Shown here in pieces: positions 8,816 to 21,864 of a stretch of 64,000 nucleotides of DNA. Location of the stretch: NCBI GenBank assembly GCA_019843655.1, contig JACDQD010000007.1, positions 20,478,365 through 20,542,364 of the forward strand. The letters run 5' to 3'. Numbering within the stretch: position 1 is the stretch's first letter; each line of letters begins with the position of its first letter. The position numbers and the translations under genes are program-made. This stretch comes from Lethocerus indicus. Taxonomy: Eukaryota; Arthropoda; Insecta; Hemiptera; Belostomatidae. Below the pieces are notes generated by a model. That model saw nothing but the letters and a program-made list of their open reading frames with translations, was not told the origin of the DNA and ran no database searches.

Positions 8816-11599
8816 TCCTACGCAGAGGTCAGCGCTTGGGTGAATCGCCTAAACGGTCCCTAAGGACCCACCTCTGGCCTTTTGATTCATTGTTTCTAAA
8901 CCGCAATAAATTCCGGCGCGAAACGGGAAAGGAGAGGGAAATAAATAAAAAAAGCATAATGTGTATCGACGCTGCGGTACCGTTAGCGCGGACAGGCGTG
9001 TACCCCTCGGAGGCGGACACTGTACCGCCAGCTGTACCTGTATGAGCGTGACCTCTCACCGAGTCACGACGTCTTGTAATTATCGAATAACTGTTAATTT
9101 ATTCCCGCGTAGCTGTAGGCACGGGGCCACGACTCGGTGCCGGTTCCGACCCGGATTTTTGGCCCAACACCGAACCCAGTCTCACGATCTCATGTGAGAT
9201 ACTTTTGTGAATATTAAACGGTATATTGTCCGGTAGTGGGTGACACGACGAATGTTTCTAATTCGAGCACTAATATCGAATTAGTCGCCTAACGGTACAA
9301 ACTTCCTTGTGTATCTGGTATACATATTTATACACCATGTTGCTATCGGTATGTAGAGAACAAACCTGTACAATTTAGTTAAGCCAGGTTTAAAATTAAA
9401 TTTACATTAGTGTCCATATTTTTGCGTTTTTAATATAAAACAGCCTTCTTAAAATAAATATGTCGTCTTGTATTTTATCGGAACAAATATTTTAATTGGC
9501 ATAATTTAAAACTTAAAACTAAAGTTTCATTAATAGATGTTATTAATCGTTGTAGGCCTCGATGATTTTCAAAATGTGTAAGCTGGAAAATAATTATCCG
9601 ATCGGCGTTGCTCGTTGAAAGATTTCTGGGTTAGGTATTTCTGTTCTGGTTCGAGTAATTAAGGGCTGGGTTTGGCACAGCGCCTTCGGTGGGTAGAAAA
9701 AAAAATATTCGGGCGTGAAGGAAGGAAGGGCGGCCTCCAGAGGTAAGTTGAGCTGTGGACTGCGAAGGCTCCGAGGAGAACAGCCGTAATCAATTTCCCA
9801 ATGCTAATTGCGTTCGCTCCGATCACAATTAGCCGAGCCGGCCCCCGAGTTTGACCCAAATTCCCGACTCATTTAGTCGGCTAGGGAGCCGTTAACCAAT
9901 ATCTCATTCGATTTGATCCGGTTTTTTTCGAGAGCGCGGCGGGGCTTTTTCGATTCCCTTTTTTTTTTACTACCTGAACCGACAGACGACGGCCTGAGGA
10001 ACCGGTCGCTTGAGCTACCGTTCATAATAGCGCGGTGATATTATGCCGTGAAAGATTCCCCCCCCCGGCAATTTGGGTTATGTTAGTTGACTCTGTCCTC
10101 GTTCCGCATGCAAAATTTAATCCGGAATTTAATGCTTTATTTACCGTAAACAATATTTGCCGCTTTAAAACGAATATATTACCCTACATACTCATTCCTT
10201 GCCTGCCCTCTCAGATCCGGATTTTTGCCTGAATTAACGGTGTTTTTTAGGACAAAATATGGGGGGTGGGGACTGTTTGGAACTCCTGTGTATACAGGGG
10301 CTTAGTCTGGGTGCAAAATACGGTGTTGGTTGTGCAACTTCTTCGAACGTTTTCGAGAGGGACCGTTATCTCTGAGGTAACTGTACTGCAAGCCAAGGTG
10401 AGCATATCGAAGGGAAAGCATATCCGACTAAAAGGGAATCACTGTTACTTAACGATTCGTGGAACTTTTACCTCTGTCCTCTACTTGCCGTTTAGTATCC
10501 GGCTCCGCTATAATACATTAGAAACCAAAATGTAAATTCCGACCCGTTAGTCAACCAGTTATCCGAGATAATAACCCGCCCCTGAAGGCCCATTTAAGAA
10601 CCCTTTTGGATTTTTCAGTTGGCTACAAGAATAAACGAACGGCTGGAAAATCACAAGGCGCAAATAATTAACAGTTAAAAAAAATCTGTGAGACCGTTTA
10701 TAAAACAACCTGATGGATCCAGTTTCCGATCATTAGGCGGCCAACGTCGTCGGGCTCGTAGAAAGTTTCGATTTACGAATAATCGTCTGTAATAATAACA
10801 CAGTCGACGGCAGAAATTGGAGGAGCGCTGAGAGGGACAAGGTCCGAGGGGAAGAAAGACTGCTCGAGTCTCCCCCGATCGGCCGAGATTATACGCTATC
10901 TCAGTACCTCCCCCCCGCCCCATAAATTGTCTCCCTCGTTCTAATCGCGCCGGAAAGGAATACGATAAGGGCATTCCCCGCTAAGTGGAAACTTGGCGCC
11001 GGGTGAAAGTTATAAGGGGAAAAAATTATTGGGCAGCGGGTTTTTCTACAAAAGCGTTTTACCGCGTACAACTACCGGCCGGCTTTCTCCCGTACCGGCC
11101 GGAATCCGGACTCATTACGGAAGAAAACACGGGCTCTTCGGAAATGAACGGTTCGAAAGTGAAGTTTTTCCGAGTGGGACAGGTCAAGAAACCGCGGTTG
11201 CGTACTCGTTTAAGAAAGAGATAGATTGCCACACTTGGAGCCGACAGAAGAATGTTAATGATTTCGAGTCATAAGAAATCTCCATTATTTTTTAAAAACA
11301 ACTTATCGCTCAAAAATATCCACTGTAATAAACTTATTATCCACTCACCTTCTTAAGACCTGCATAAGATTCGAAATAAGGACCAATTTACAACCTAGAG
11401 CACTCAGTAATGCAGTGTGATGCGTTATTTTTTTTCTGTGGACTAGTGATCAGTGAGGCGTCGTAATTCTTTAATTAACGTCAGTGCAGAACATTTTGCA
11501 AGCACTAAAAAATAATACAGTACAGGTAATATGTCGTTTGTTATATTTCAACGACCTCGCCACTTAACATACGGTATACGTACATGTTGCCGGTCGGAG
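8816..11599. other. Non-coding DNA between the PLE and the tRNA-like patch
   Basis: No gene was recognised on either strand. The open frames here are short, lack known motifs and often overlap on opposite strands. AT-rich stretches (about 9200-9560) alternate with GC-richer ones (9830-10010, 10730-10980). There is a T-run at about 9958-9969 and a C-run at about 10060-10067. Confidence 0.6.
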
Positions 11600-11729
11600 A
11601 CTACCAATTCCAGCCGGAATAATATTCCATTCCGGTCATACGCATGTTGGGGAACGTTTCGGCATCGAACGAGCATTCTGCCTCTCGCGTGGCGTGCGCC
11701 TTTCTCGAAAATGAATTCGGCGGAGGAGC

Positions 11730-11830
11730 GAAGCCGCGGGATTCGAACTCCCGCGGGGCTGTCGAGGGGACCGCTACGTGTCTCAAATACGGCTCAGACA
11801 CAGAGCCATATAACCTCCTCCCTCCATCTC
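11730..11830 (-). repeat. Possible tRNA-like / SINE fragment
   Basis: On the minus strand GAGTTCGAATCCCGCGG resembles a pol III B box, set between GC-rich arms (CCGCGGG / CCCGCGG). About 65 bp upstream on that strand, ATGGCTCTGTGTCTGAG is weakly A-box-like. The T-loop would be too long for a true tRNA and there is no cloverleaf anticodon arm, so it is not a tRNA gene. A degraded tRNA-derived SINE would fit, but other copies are needed to show it. Confidence 0.25.
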
Positions 11831-11925
11831 GAATAGAACGACTCCGAACCTTTTCCACTTCTCCGTGCGTGTGACGGATTTACAAATAAGGGAGCGAGAG
11901 GTCGATCTCTTTGTCTGATCCACGG

Positions 11926-11975
11926 TGGCGGCGGCGGCGGCTGTTGGGTTCGAACCGGCCGAGGTTTATGGGAAG
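11926..11975 (+). repeat. (GGC)n tract followed by a B-box-like GGGTTCGAACC
   Basis: GGCGGCGGCGGCGG (about 11928-11941) is followed by TTGGGTTCGAACCGG, a perfect match to the pol III B-box core, here on the + strand. No A box or cloverleaf is evident. With the opposite-strand match 200 bp away it may mark a SINE-like patch. Confidence 0.3.
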
Positions 11976-12109
11976 CCTCTCCCGTACAGGCGGGGAATAG
12001 GAAGTCGGAGTGAATTTTATCTGATCCAGTGTCCCCTGCCAGAGTGCATTGTCTGGACTGACAATTCACCCTGTTATAGGCCGTTTGGAATACAAATATC
12101 GAGTGAGTA

Positions 12110-13920
12110 ATAAAAGCCCACCTCGCAGTCCGGTATTCCCTATACGGACGGGAGACGTCGAGAGCACGTCCTGTACCTGCTTCTCGTTACTATTATTTCT
12201 TTGACCCGCTCTGTACATTTCGAAAAAGTAATTGTCTTCTCCTGTTATAGTTGATATATGCCGACGCGCATACATATTCATTTATCCTTGAAATGCAATA
12301 GGCATGTCCCAACAAGGTTTTGGCGGAGAGGAAAAATTGCGATATTTATATAAACTGCCGAGATCAGATGAAGTGTGAAAATGACTCATTTCGAATTTCA
12401 GTAGGATAACTATAAAAATCCATATTTACCATTAGTGCTCCATTTCATCCATTTAACGATGAAAGTTTTATAATTTTGAAATTCTCTATGTGGTATACCT
12501 ATCTGCGCTTTATACCTGTTTCTTAATACAACCCTTTCGGTATATCTGAATCGAATTTTAATTTCCGTAAAACAAACACAAAACTGTCCTTTGCGGTTAC
12601 GCCTTCAGGTACTCACACTCCCCTCCGGTGAAACAGCGTTAATTGGTCGACCTATTAGCAAAAGCTGTTCATCAGCCCTCTGTCCTTTCGCAAGGCGTTC
12701 GGAATAACTTTCGACCGGAGTGCTGTCGCCATCTGTTGGCGGCCGGCCAAACTTTCCTTGGGGACTAATATTATAGCTCCCCTTTCCTGTGAAAGGCAAG
12801 CCTCAGTAGAATACAATTAATTAAAAGGCCCGAGACCGGCTCTCTTTATTAGACCCAATTTATTTATTTCTGCGGCCGGCAAATCGGGCGTGCGGCGGGC
12901 AGCGCGACATGCGGCGCTGTAAAGCCGGCCCCGAATTAATGGCCGTTATATATAATTAACCCGCTGTTTTATTATTTGTCTAATTATCTTTAATGGCCGC
13001 CCTCCGTTCTCGGTCGCCCTTTCATTTTCTCCGGGGCTGTCGGGAATTCATTATTATTCTCGTCGGAGGCGGCGGTCCGCATGACGACGGTGCTATTCGA
13101 CATATTGTCACTGTCTCCGGGCGGGGGGAAATTACGCCGAGAATTGAACTTGGTTCGCTCGGCAGTCTCGGCGCGCAAAGCGGCAGCAACTTTCACTGAT
13201 AGGGTTCGATGACTCCCGTCCAACGGGCAGGCGCCTCGACACCTCGCTCTGACCGCGGGAATATCACTGCAAATTCCCGATTACTCTTACTTGAGTTAGT
13301 TTCTCGACCGCTAAACTAGTCACAGTTATAAGCGTAAATGGTCCAATTTGGAACAACGGAAAACAATATTTTAAACGATATTATAAACTTTTCAATAGTA
13401 TTCGTCTGTAGATGTTATACAATACGTGTGTGGAAATTCACAAAACTACATACATTAATGAAAATTTGGAATATATTAGTATGTTTTTTCTGTGGAGGTT
13501 TAATTACCCGGATTTATAATGTACGAAAATGAGTAATTTTCCTTGTTAGTAACATTGTTTTTATATATTAGACTCCGTTGTGCAATTGAAGAGATTCTTT
13601 TGACACGAGGATGAATATGTTAAAATTCAAATCTTCTGTTGGATGGTTATCATTGAGAATATAATGACGGGGATGGGATCTGAAGACTGGGGAGAGTTTT
13701 CAATCGGTTAATGCGAGTGTCGCAACGGGCTGTGGGTTCGTGCTCGGGACGACCGAGGAACCTTTCTTGGTTTGTGCTCATCTCTAGCCCCGGGGGACGG
13801 GGGCCGATTTCACCTTCGCACGTTCACCACCGTACCCCACACTCGGCCCTCCTCCTCCCCCGCTCGGCACATCAGGAAAGCGGCGTTAACGAGAAGGAAA
13901 GATGAATAGGCTGAGATACA
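12110..13920. other. Non-coding DNA
   Basis: No exon was recognised. A run of homeodomain-type TAATTA/TTAAT sites lies at about 12930-12990, next to GC-rich CGGCC motifs, which could mark an enhancer but could equally be composition. Overlapping open frames at 12990-13223 occur on both strands and carry no known motif. Confidence 0.5.
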
Positions 13921-13923
13921 GCC

Positions 13924-13926
<3 letters not shown>

Positions 13927-13954
<28 letters not shown>

Positions 13955-13955
13955 G
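13927..13955. repeat. (GA)n microsatellite
   Basis: An uninterrupted AG dinucleotide run of about 28 bp lies inside a slightly longer purine tract. Confidence 0.95.
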
Positions 13956-13959
13956 GTGA

Positions 13960-16900
13960 GAGCCCCGTTCGAAACTGGCGCCAATTAGCACTGCATCGTG
14001 TACTCTTCCTTCACGCACCTGCGTACCTAGAAATTGTGCTAATTGATTCGAGGAAGTGACCCATAATTCGGCGTTTCTAATTTCATAATAATTTATCTAG
14101 GAATATGGCGAGCCCGGTGTATATCGTAGTTACAGTTTACCGACAGGGCTGAAGGAACATGAGCGCTAATTACAATATTATATCGTAAAAAATAGTGCTA
14201 CCCAACGTGGCAAGAATTGACCCTTTGGGAATCCTTCACGCGTGGACTTCGATGCTTAAGCTAGAATGTTTTTGGTAGCTTTAAAACGTTATTAGTAGTG
14301 ACTGTAACAATGGGTATGAGCACGCTTTCCTTTTCTGCTCGAGAAGGTGACTAGGAAGTGACTAGGAGTTGTATTTACCATATTGAAGAATCTTCCAAGG
14401 TATGATGCGTTCACGTACCATTTCACTTTCGATAAATGAGACTGAATAAAGTGTATCCAATCGAATTCCTACTAACTGCCCCAATAAAAAGTAAAGTGAA
14501 AGTGCGAATAAGTTGTTTTTAAGTATTTCATTGCTCAGAAACTGGTTTCACCGTCTTTCCCAATGATTCCTAGTGTGGAAATAATTGAGGGAGCATTAAT
14601 CTCTCTGCAGCATTTTTGTATTTCTGCCGTTGACAAAAACGCGCTGTTTTAGAACCGATCATGCTGCATATATTTCAAAAAATGAAATACAATGTAAATT
14701 GAGAGTTATCGTAATATCCATAGCGCGAAAGGGAAAGTCCGTCCGAAACACTGCCAATTCAAAACTAGTAGTATTTGCATTAGAATACTTAGAATGTTAG
14801 AGATAGTAAATAAATATATTCTGACATCACTGTGCCGGGATTTTACGTAGTGGTACGCTTTAGAAAGCAACTGTATCATTGCTAAGCATTAACCGGTACT
14901 AAATGGTACAGAGTACCACTTTGGTGGTGGTTGAACGCGTGGCAAATGTCTGTTCGATGCTAGAGGCGCGGGGCGTAATTCGGGCTTGCGAAGCCGGGGC
15001 CTCCCCTCTCTGAAGCACATTAAGATCTCAGATCGGCGCGGGGTCGGTTTTTTATTAAATTACCGGGGTCATATTTAAAAGCCGGCCGGATAAACAACGC
15101 TTATCTAAACGGCGGGATCTTTGCAGGCCGTCCGTCCCTACCCACCTACCGGCCTACCACCCGGTCAACGGTTTCCTAACGCCACGGACACCGTCACGCC
15201 TTTCCTATTGATTTCTATATGCAATATTTCCATTACCATTTCTTTTCGGCAAATTTTACATAATTAGTACGCAAATTAGCACAGTGTTATCCTATTACCT
15301 GAAAATTCAACTTCGAATTAGGTATGTCTCGAATTTGGTTGTTACAACCGTCCAGGATGTTACGATCATCACCGGGCAAGATTCTAAACTTATATGCGTG
15401 TAAAATTACCTAGTATTTATATATATACACGCGCCCATTCTAGGTAACTCCTACATGATTGACTCTTAGTCTACATAAGCATTAACAACAGTATACATAT
15501 TTTCATTGACATTCAAATCCAAGATTGCTTTTAATAACAGTAGCAAGCAGGGCGGGGCCGCTCTAAACTACACCGCACAATAATCTTTTTACTCCCAGTA
15601 TGTAAATCGACCGACGTTGCTATCGTGACACGCGTCCTATATTTCAAAAAAGTAATTTTCGAACGGAGAGTAAAAAGAAAAAAAATCATAAGAGGGAGGC
15701 AAAGAAATTTCGGACAAAGGAACAGGTTCAATAGCTGTCTGACAACTGGTCCAAATACGTCAGGTGAGTCATTGACAGCTAGAGGGCCAACGGCATGAGG
15801 AGGGGCGGGGTTAAACCAAGTAGGCCGGCTCTGGCCAAACTTAATTTAATACCGAATTAACTTAATCACATTCATTTCATGTGTAGGGGGCCCGTTCCGG
15901 CGCATAAATGAAACGGGGCCAAACCCGGGTTTCGAATGGATCGATGGCGTGACGACCGCATTTGTCAATGGGCGATTCATATTGCGATTTGTATGATTGA
16001 AATCATCTGACACAGACCGTAGTTTTCAAGTTTTATTACTAAATAAACGACTCTCACCCGCTGTTGATTTTCTACAGTGTTAATCGATTAATACGAATAT
16101 TGGAAAAGAGATGAAAACAGATTTTGAACTGCCAGATATGTTCGTAATTCCATTCAAACCCGCTGGTGGTCCAATGAATTTGTCATAAGGTGGCTGTCTA
16201 TATCATTATTTTGAGTCGGGAATATTTATTCGCGGTTTTCCGCGCTACGATTTATTTTGCCGATTTTCTTTTCCCAACGATGAATCGCTCGGATTTTCAA
16301 CCGGGCCATTCTCATTCAAATGAAGGGGGCCAAATCCTCGTTCAAGGCTCTCTCTCTTTCGCTTCTACCGAAATCACAACCGATACGGCTGTGTGTCTCG
16401 CCTTCCATCGGCTGTCGGCTTTCGTTCAGAGGGACTGCCCTTGAATTTCATTTTTTTTTAATCTAAACGCTTCTTATATTTTTATTCTCTGGCCTTTCGG
16501 AGCGTCCCGGTATATTGTATATCAAAGGCTTGCGGTTGTGACACGTAAATGTAGCGCGGGGGTGCCCCCGCTTCTGTACGGCCGCTCGAGGGAAATTGAT
16601 TATTTACATCCGGTCTTCGATGGCTTTTCTTCTATCCTTTCCTTTTTGCCCCGGCCCCTCTCCTTTTGCCTCCTTTGCCTTACCATCGCTGGTTTTATTT
16701 TCCAGACGGTCCGAGCGGACACGAGCGAGCTTGGGATGATGTCATGTTCTGCGTGGGCGTCCCACCCGGTTGTCAACGTGCCCAGGTGCCCGGCTAGGAT
16801 AGAAAACAGAATTAACGATTTTGAAATACGAGGACCATAAGTCATCCGTGATTTATGCCCGCCCCGCCGGGTTAAATTCGTTATTATTGAATTTTTTCCT

Positions 16901-19900
16901 TCGCCGGCGACGATATCAAGTTTTCGGATGCTGTTTTGTTTTGGAGGATTCGTGAGGGCAAATTGAATTTTTACTCGGCTCTCACATCCGCGTTGAAATT
17001 GGCGTCCGGCGAGAGGACTTTGGCAATACAGTCGATTTCACGGCGGTTTACCCCGTTGCGGAATTAATGGCTTGTTGGATTTCTTCGTATGCCGCGTTAA
17101 TTAGGATTTAAATTGTTTCTATCCGTTTATCATCTTCAGGGTCTTTTCTGTCAAATCGTATTCGCGTGAAAATATTTAGGATGTAGGAAATCCGCTAGCT
17201 CCATCAAATTGTTCAATTTAGCTAATTTGGCCCTATACTACATAAACGTCCTTAAGAAGTTTTCACAAAATATGAGAAGAGAAAATTCAACAACTTACAG
17301 GAATGAAGTATTCCACCCCACTTATTTTCCGAGAGGTTCATCGCTTATTCACGTCCAGTAATACCGTGGGATTTCCCACCATAATTGGGTAATAGAATAG
17401 ATAAATATAAATGCCAAGAATAAAATAATACGTTTGGTACTTACCTTTGAAGGACATACTCGAGTCTTAATCTAGTTCTCAAGTACAAAAACCTTCGGCG
17501 CGGCTTTCAATTTCTGCCTTTTAATTGTTGATTTTAATCTGGAGAGAAATGTTTATTTTTTGTTGCACCGCTCGAAATGGGAATGCCGGGAAGGAAATGG
17601 GCGCGGGCCGGCATGTCTATGAAAGGGAGGGCCTTGGTTCGATTTCGAGAAGTATGCTCGCCGGCGGAAATCCTACGTCAGCCCGGGGATTGCGTACGGA
17701 CGAATTCAAGTCTACCGATAGAACAAATATTATGACCGATAAACACCCGCGGCGTTGGCACAGGATCAATCGGGGCTGCAATTATTATTTAGCCGAGCGT
17801 GATGGGAAGAAAAAACAGTTCGCAAGCGTCATCTAAACTGACCTGAATTGCAAAACAAAAACTCGACTGCCGTTTCAATCATCCGGTATTATTACTGTAT
17901 CTCTTGATTTTCCTCCGGCAGCAGTTGTGATTTATTAAGACTAGCAGAACTTGCCGTCTTTCTAAAAGATGTGTTGTTAAAATATAAAAGTCAAAAGTCG
18001 ACTTGACGAATAAAAGACGAATTGATTACAATTGGATAATGAAATTCATTTTGAAGTTTTTAAAACGCAACAGCCTTGTAGGTACCAGGCGGGTTGTAGG
18101 TCGGTTTACGGGTTAGTTTGTCGGTAATTAAATCCCCCGAGGAGACCGGTCGAGAGATGGGCCATCCTAGGAACTGTTTAATTCAACTTAGCCCCAATTA
18201 AAGTTTCGACCTAGTTGCGCCCCTAGTTGTGGCTTTCCTCCGTCGTTCGGACGTGCCCCTTCGATTCGAAAAGCCAACACAGAATCCCCCAACCGGCTGC
18301 AACTTCCCCGAAGAGGATTCGACCACTCGCCTAACCGTCATTACATTTAAGATTAAAACTGTAAAACGATTTCGAACCGGAAGCAGTTTGTTGACAATAT
18401 CTCTCCTTTTGTATATTTACGAAGCGTGAATACCTTCGGAGGCAACACGGAGTAGATATCTCTCAAAAATGTCTGTTTCTTTTATAGGACCAAAAATCGC
18501 ACCCGTAATAAAATTCTGGAAGCGATAAGCGCACTATTATTAAAATCTATTAGGAAAAATAATTAAAATTGATATTATAATTCAATAATATTATCTATGA
18601 TATAAATAGATGAGTTTGCTCTTTAAAATATAACCAATTAATAAATAGGGATTGGACGAATATTGGTCGATCAGGTAGAAAATTATTTATCGAATAATAA
18701 AATGAAATATAAAAGAATTTAGTAAAGAGACCTCGTCGAAGGGAAGGCTGAAATGAGGACAGGTCAGGGGCAATGAGGACGCTGAGGCCTACATTTAAAT
18801 CCGAAGTCACCGCCAGGTTTCTCGTAGTGGGGCTCACACCGGCACTCTACCCCCTTTGATCTTCGAGGCCCCGTAATTGCTTGTAATTGTAATTCTTCGG
18901 GATTAACAGAAAAATGTCCAGTTTTTGTAGCGGAAATACTTGATGCCGACATTTGGAACACTTCTCGTCCATATCCCTTTCGCGCCCGTGGAATATGTTG
19001 CACAGCCATTTCAATTATAACCCGCTCAAGGGTGCAACCGAAGACGACAATATTCAGCAATTAGTTCGACAATTGTTAAAAAAATCGTTCCCTGGCAGAT
19101 TTCATCTTCTTCAATCAATATTTAATTACTCGAATATTCTTGTTTTTATATTTTACCCCTTCCATAAGTTTGGATCTGGGGTTCGACCCCACACGAACAA
19201 AAATTTAATGACTCCATACCACTGGTACGCACTGTAGCTCAATAATGACATTAATTCCCAATTAACTTTCCCCTTTTGGACTCGACCGTGTTCCCAGTAA
19301 TGTCTATTTCGATGCAGATATTAATCTAAATCTTGTATTAAGGTCAATTATCCCCATTTAAATAATTCGCGCGGGCTGAAATTAAAATTTACTGCGGTAA
19401 AGTTAAACGAATGTATTTAATATTGACGGGTTTTTTAACTGGATAATTGTATACGAATCGACGAATGCCTGTCATTAGGGTATCGTAAATATCAAACGTA
19501 AAGCACTTGTTACCGGCTTAGGTGGATATTGAAAATTATACCTCAGGTGTTCCGTACATATGCATTCCTTAAAAGGAGCGTTTGTGATTTCTTAAATACA
19601 GGTACTATTGTAACAGTGAGGGTGGAAGGTATAAAAATGTCGCATTCGCCCTTTCTGCACAATCTAACGTTCGATTATTAAATTGGGTGAATTAAAACCA
19701 TCGCGTGGTCCAGCTACAAAACTGAAATGAATTGCATGAAAAAAGAAATATGCGTTCTAATCCAGTACTAACTTAGATCTCTTAGAAATAGGTAAGGTGT
19801 GCACTGTACTTGAACCGGATTAAATTTGTCAGAAAAAAATTGAAGAATAAATTAATAGCGCGAGGCAGTTTGCATATAAATTGAATTAAGTATTAGGTTC

Positions 19901-21679
19901 TGGATTCAATTCCATTTTAAATTCGCGACCATATCGGCAGAGTGTGCCAGTGATATGCGTCGATGCCGAGACTACCCCCCTACCACCATCATCTGTGTAA
20001 GGGTATCGAGCTTTGTTGTTTTACTTTTGAATCTTGGAAGTCGTGTAAAGACTGCAGGTTGATACGGGGGTCAGTGTTGAGCTTACTAGCCGGAAACTGT
20101 GGCTACATTGCCTGAATATAATTGGATATGTAAAATAATGTTATTCTGAAGGCTGACACAGTTTTCCATAGATATTACATTTGATATTAGATATTGCAAG
20201 TGCTATATATGTATATTATATTTTTCTGATGGGAATTTCTTTAAATTTAGGAATGCGATAAAGATCATTTCGCGTGTTCTCCTTTTCGTGTACTCACGAT
20301 CAAAAACACTGGGCGGCCTTCTGGAAATTCGAACGTAGATATTTTAGGACAATAAATTCATTGGGACGACACATTATCGCCGGCGGGGATCTCGGGGCGA
20401 CTCTACAGGTGCGCCATGTCCCACGGACGGCCGTCACGCCCCGACGGTCATACTGACAATTTATTGTTTTCGTGATTGACGATATTATCGCCTAGTGGGG
20501 GCCCTCTCCTCGGTGTGTCCTCACCGGCGGCGTATAATAAATCGCCGGACCGAGGATTAGAACGGGACGCCGGCCCCCGATATTTCATATTTGGGGGGCG
20601 ATTCGGCCGCGGACGAAAACTGAATTCCGGGCCGCTTCGGGAATTGTGATTCGGGCCCCCCTCACGGAAAATGCGTGGTACGCAGACGTCACGCCCGCGA
20701 ATACAGAACCGCTTTTAATATCCTACGCGCCGCCGTGGAATACAAATTTTTGGGAAAAAATATAATACGAAAAGAACGGTCCTACCCGGGCTTGGGCTTC
20801 GTTGAAATTTTCAAGCTTGAACACTGTACGAAATTCTGGCGACACTTAATTTGTTTAGAATATAAATCTGGATAAATTGAAACACCGTAGAAACTGTAAA
20901 TTCTGTCCATTCCGGTGATGATTAAGTGAAACCGAAACCGCAACTCTGTTTATATACACGCACTATGAAAAGCTATACCGATCGCTAAATTTGTATTTAA
21001 GTGTTAACAATTCCAGAAAAATACTATTGTAAATCCTTGAATTAACAGGAATGGCACATTGAAAACGAATTCTGTCGGTTTGGGGAAACATCATGACGGA
21101 AATTCGTGACACATCTCCGGGCTTTTATATATGAACACACAAAAAAAAACTCCCCCTCCCGCTTAAAATTCTGGCTCGGTCCTCTCCCCAATTTTTTTAT
21201 TTCTCCGTATCTTGAAAAACCTTCGTAAAAGGACCGTCGTACTTCCTCCGGTGCCGGGTATAAATCGGACGCGTTAAACGCCGCCGGGGGTTAATTTATG
21301 ACACTGGAAAAGATGTCGCTTTCTCGATGGAAATAAATTACGTTTGGGGGGGAAAAAAGGACTACCGCGTAGAGGTACGTCAGTGTATTAATCTCGCAGT
21401 TTTATCCTCGGTGCGATTGGCGTTGCGACACTCGGATTGCGCGTTTCCGCAGGCACCGGTCGGAAAGATTATAGGCCGGTATAGTGCGCAATAATTACAT
21501 CGGGCCCAAAGAAAAATTGCTGTGCTCACGATATTGGACTCTGGCAGAATGACGGTGTAGTCTTCTGCAAACTTGAAGAAATAGAAATTCATTCTGGTAT
21601 AACGAAAAACTGTTTTTTCCCTTTAAACCGCAATAATTCAATTTTTTTATGTAATATTTAATTTGTTTTCTGTTTGCAG
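13960..21679. other. Non-coding DNA upstream of the first visible cadherin exon
   Basis: I searched this stretch for the preceding cadherin exon, which must end one base into a codon to match the acceptor at 21679/21680, and found no convincing candidate. GC-rich islands occur at about 14940-15180 and 20380-20650. The rest is AT-rich, with many short open frames of no recognisable content. It is probably an intron of the same gene, but it could be partly intergenic. Confidence 0.5.
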
Positions 21680-21858
21680 GCATTCAACAGAGTACGGTGC
21701 CGACCGAGCTTCCGATCACGGGAGACCCATTCTCCGATATCTCTCTGGACCTCGTCTTCCCGAAAGGGAACGCCCTTTTCATCCTGAACGGAAAGAAGCT
21801 CCAGCTTCTCAAGCCGCTGGACAGGGACAAGGACAACCTCTCCCACATAGTCTTTCAG
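21680..21858 (+). CDS. Cadherin exon (first visible): most of an EC repeat, PCDH15/Cad99C-like EC1
   Basis: The exon follows a polypyrimidine tract and TTTGCAG at 21679. Two bases (GC) complete a codon begun upstream, then 59 codons are open. The product has PTELPITGDPFSDISLDL, then FILNGKKLQLLKPLDRDKDN, ending HIVFQ. LDRD is the calcium-binding LDRE-type motif of cadherin extracellular repeats. The arrangement resembles the first repeat of protocadherin-15 and its insect relatives (Cad99C group), from knowledge of the family rather than an alignment. The protein would be a single-pass membrane adhesion molecule whose repeats sit outside the cell. The frame continues exactly into 24431-24553 only if the exon ends at CAG 21858, which implies a GC donor. 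Codon third positions are GC-rich, unlike the intron DNA. The upstream exon, with the signal peptide and repeat start, was not found. Confidence 0.92.
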
Positions 21859-21864
21859 GCGAGT
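21859..21864 (+). promoter_or_regulatory. Probable GC splice donor (CAG|GCGAGT)
   Basis: The exon ends ...GTCTTTCAG and the intron starts GCGAGT. Apart from T to C at position 2 this is a strong donor. The nearby GT at 21863 would add four bases and put the next exon out of the cadherin frame. GT at 21850 would remove conserved residues and has a poor context. Confidence 0.75.

Noticed and set aside
11720..11830. tRNA gene on the minus strand
   Set aside because: The T-loop-like segment is too long, there is no anticodon arm with a U at position 33, and no acceptor stem pairs.
13711..13905. Open frame before the (GA)n tract
   Set aside because: Short, no domain, no splice context; composition-driven.
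19176..19196. T-arm-like TGGGGTTCGACCCCA
   Set aside because: The loop is only five bases and the rest of a tRNA is absent; it is an isolated inverted repeat.
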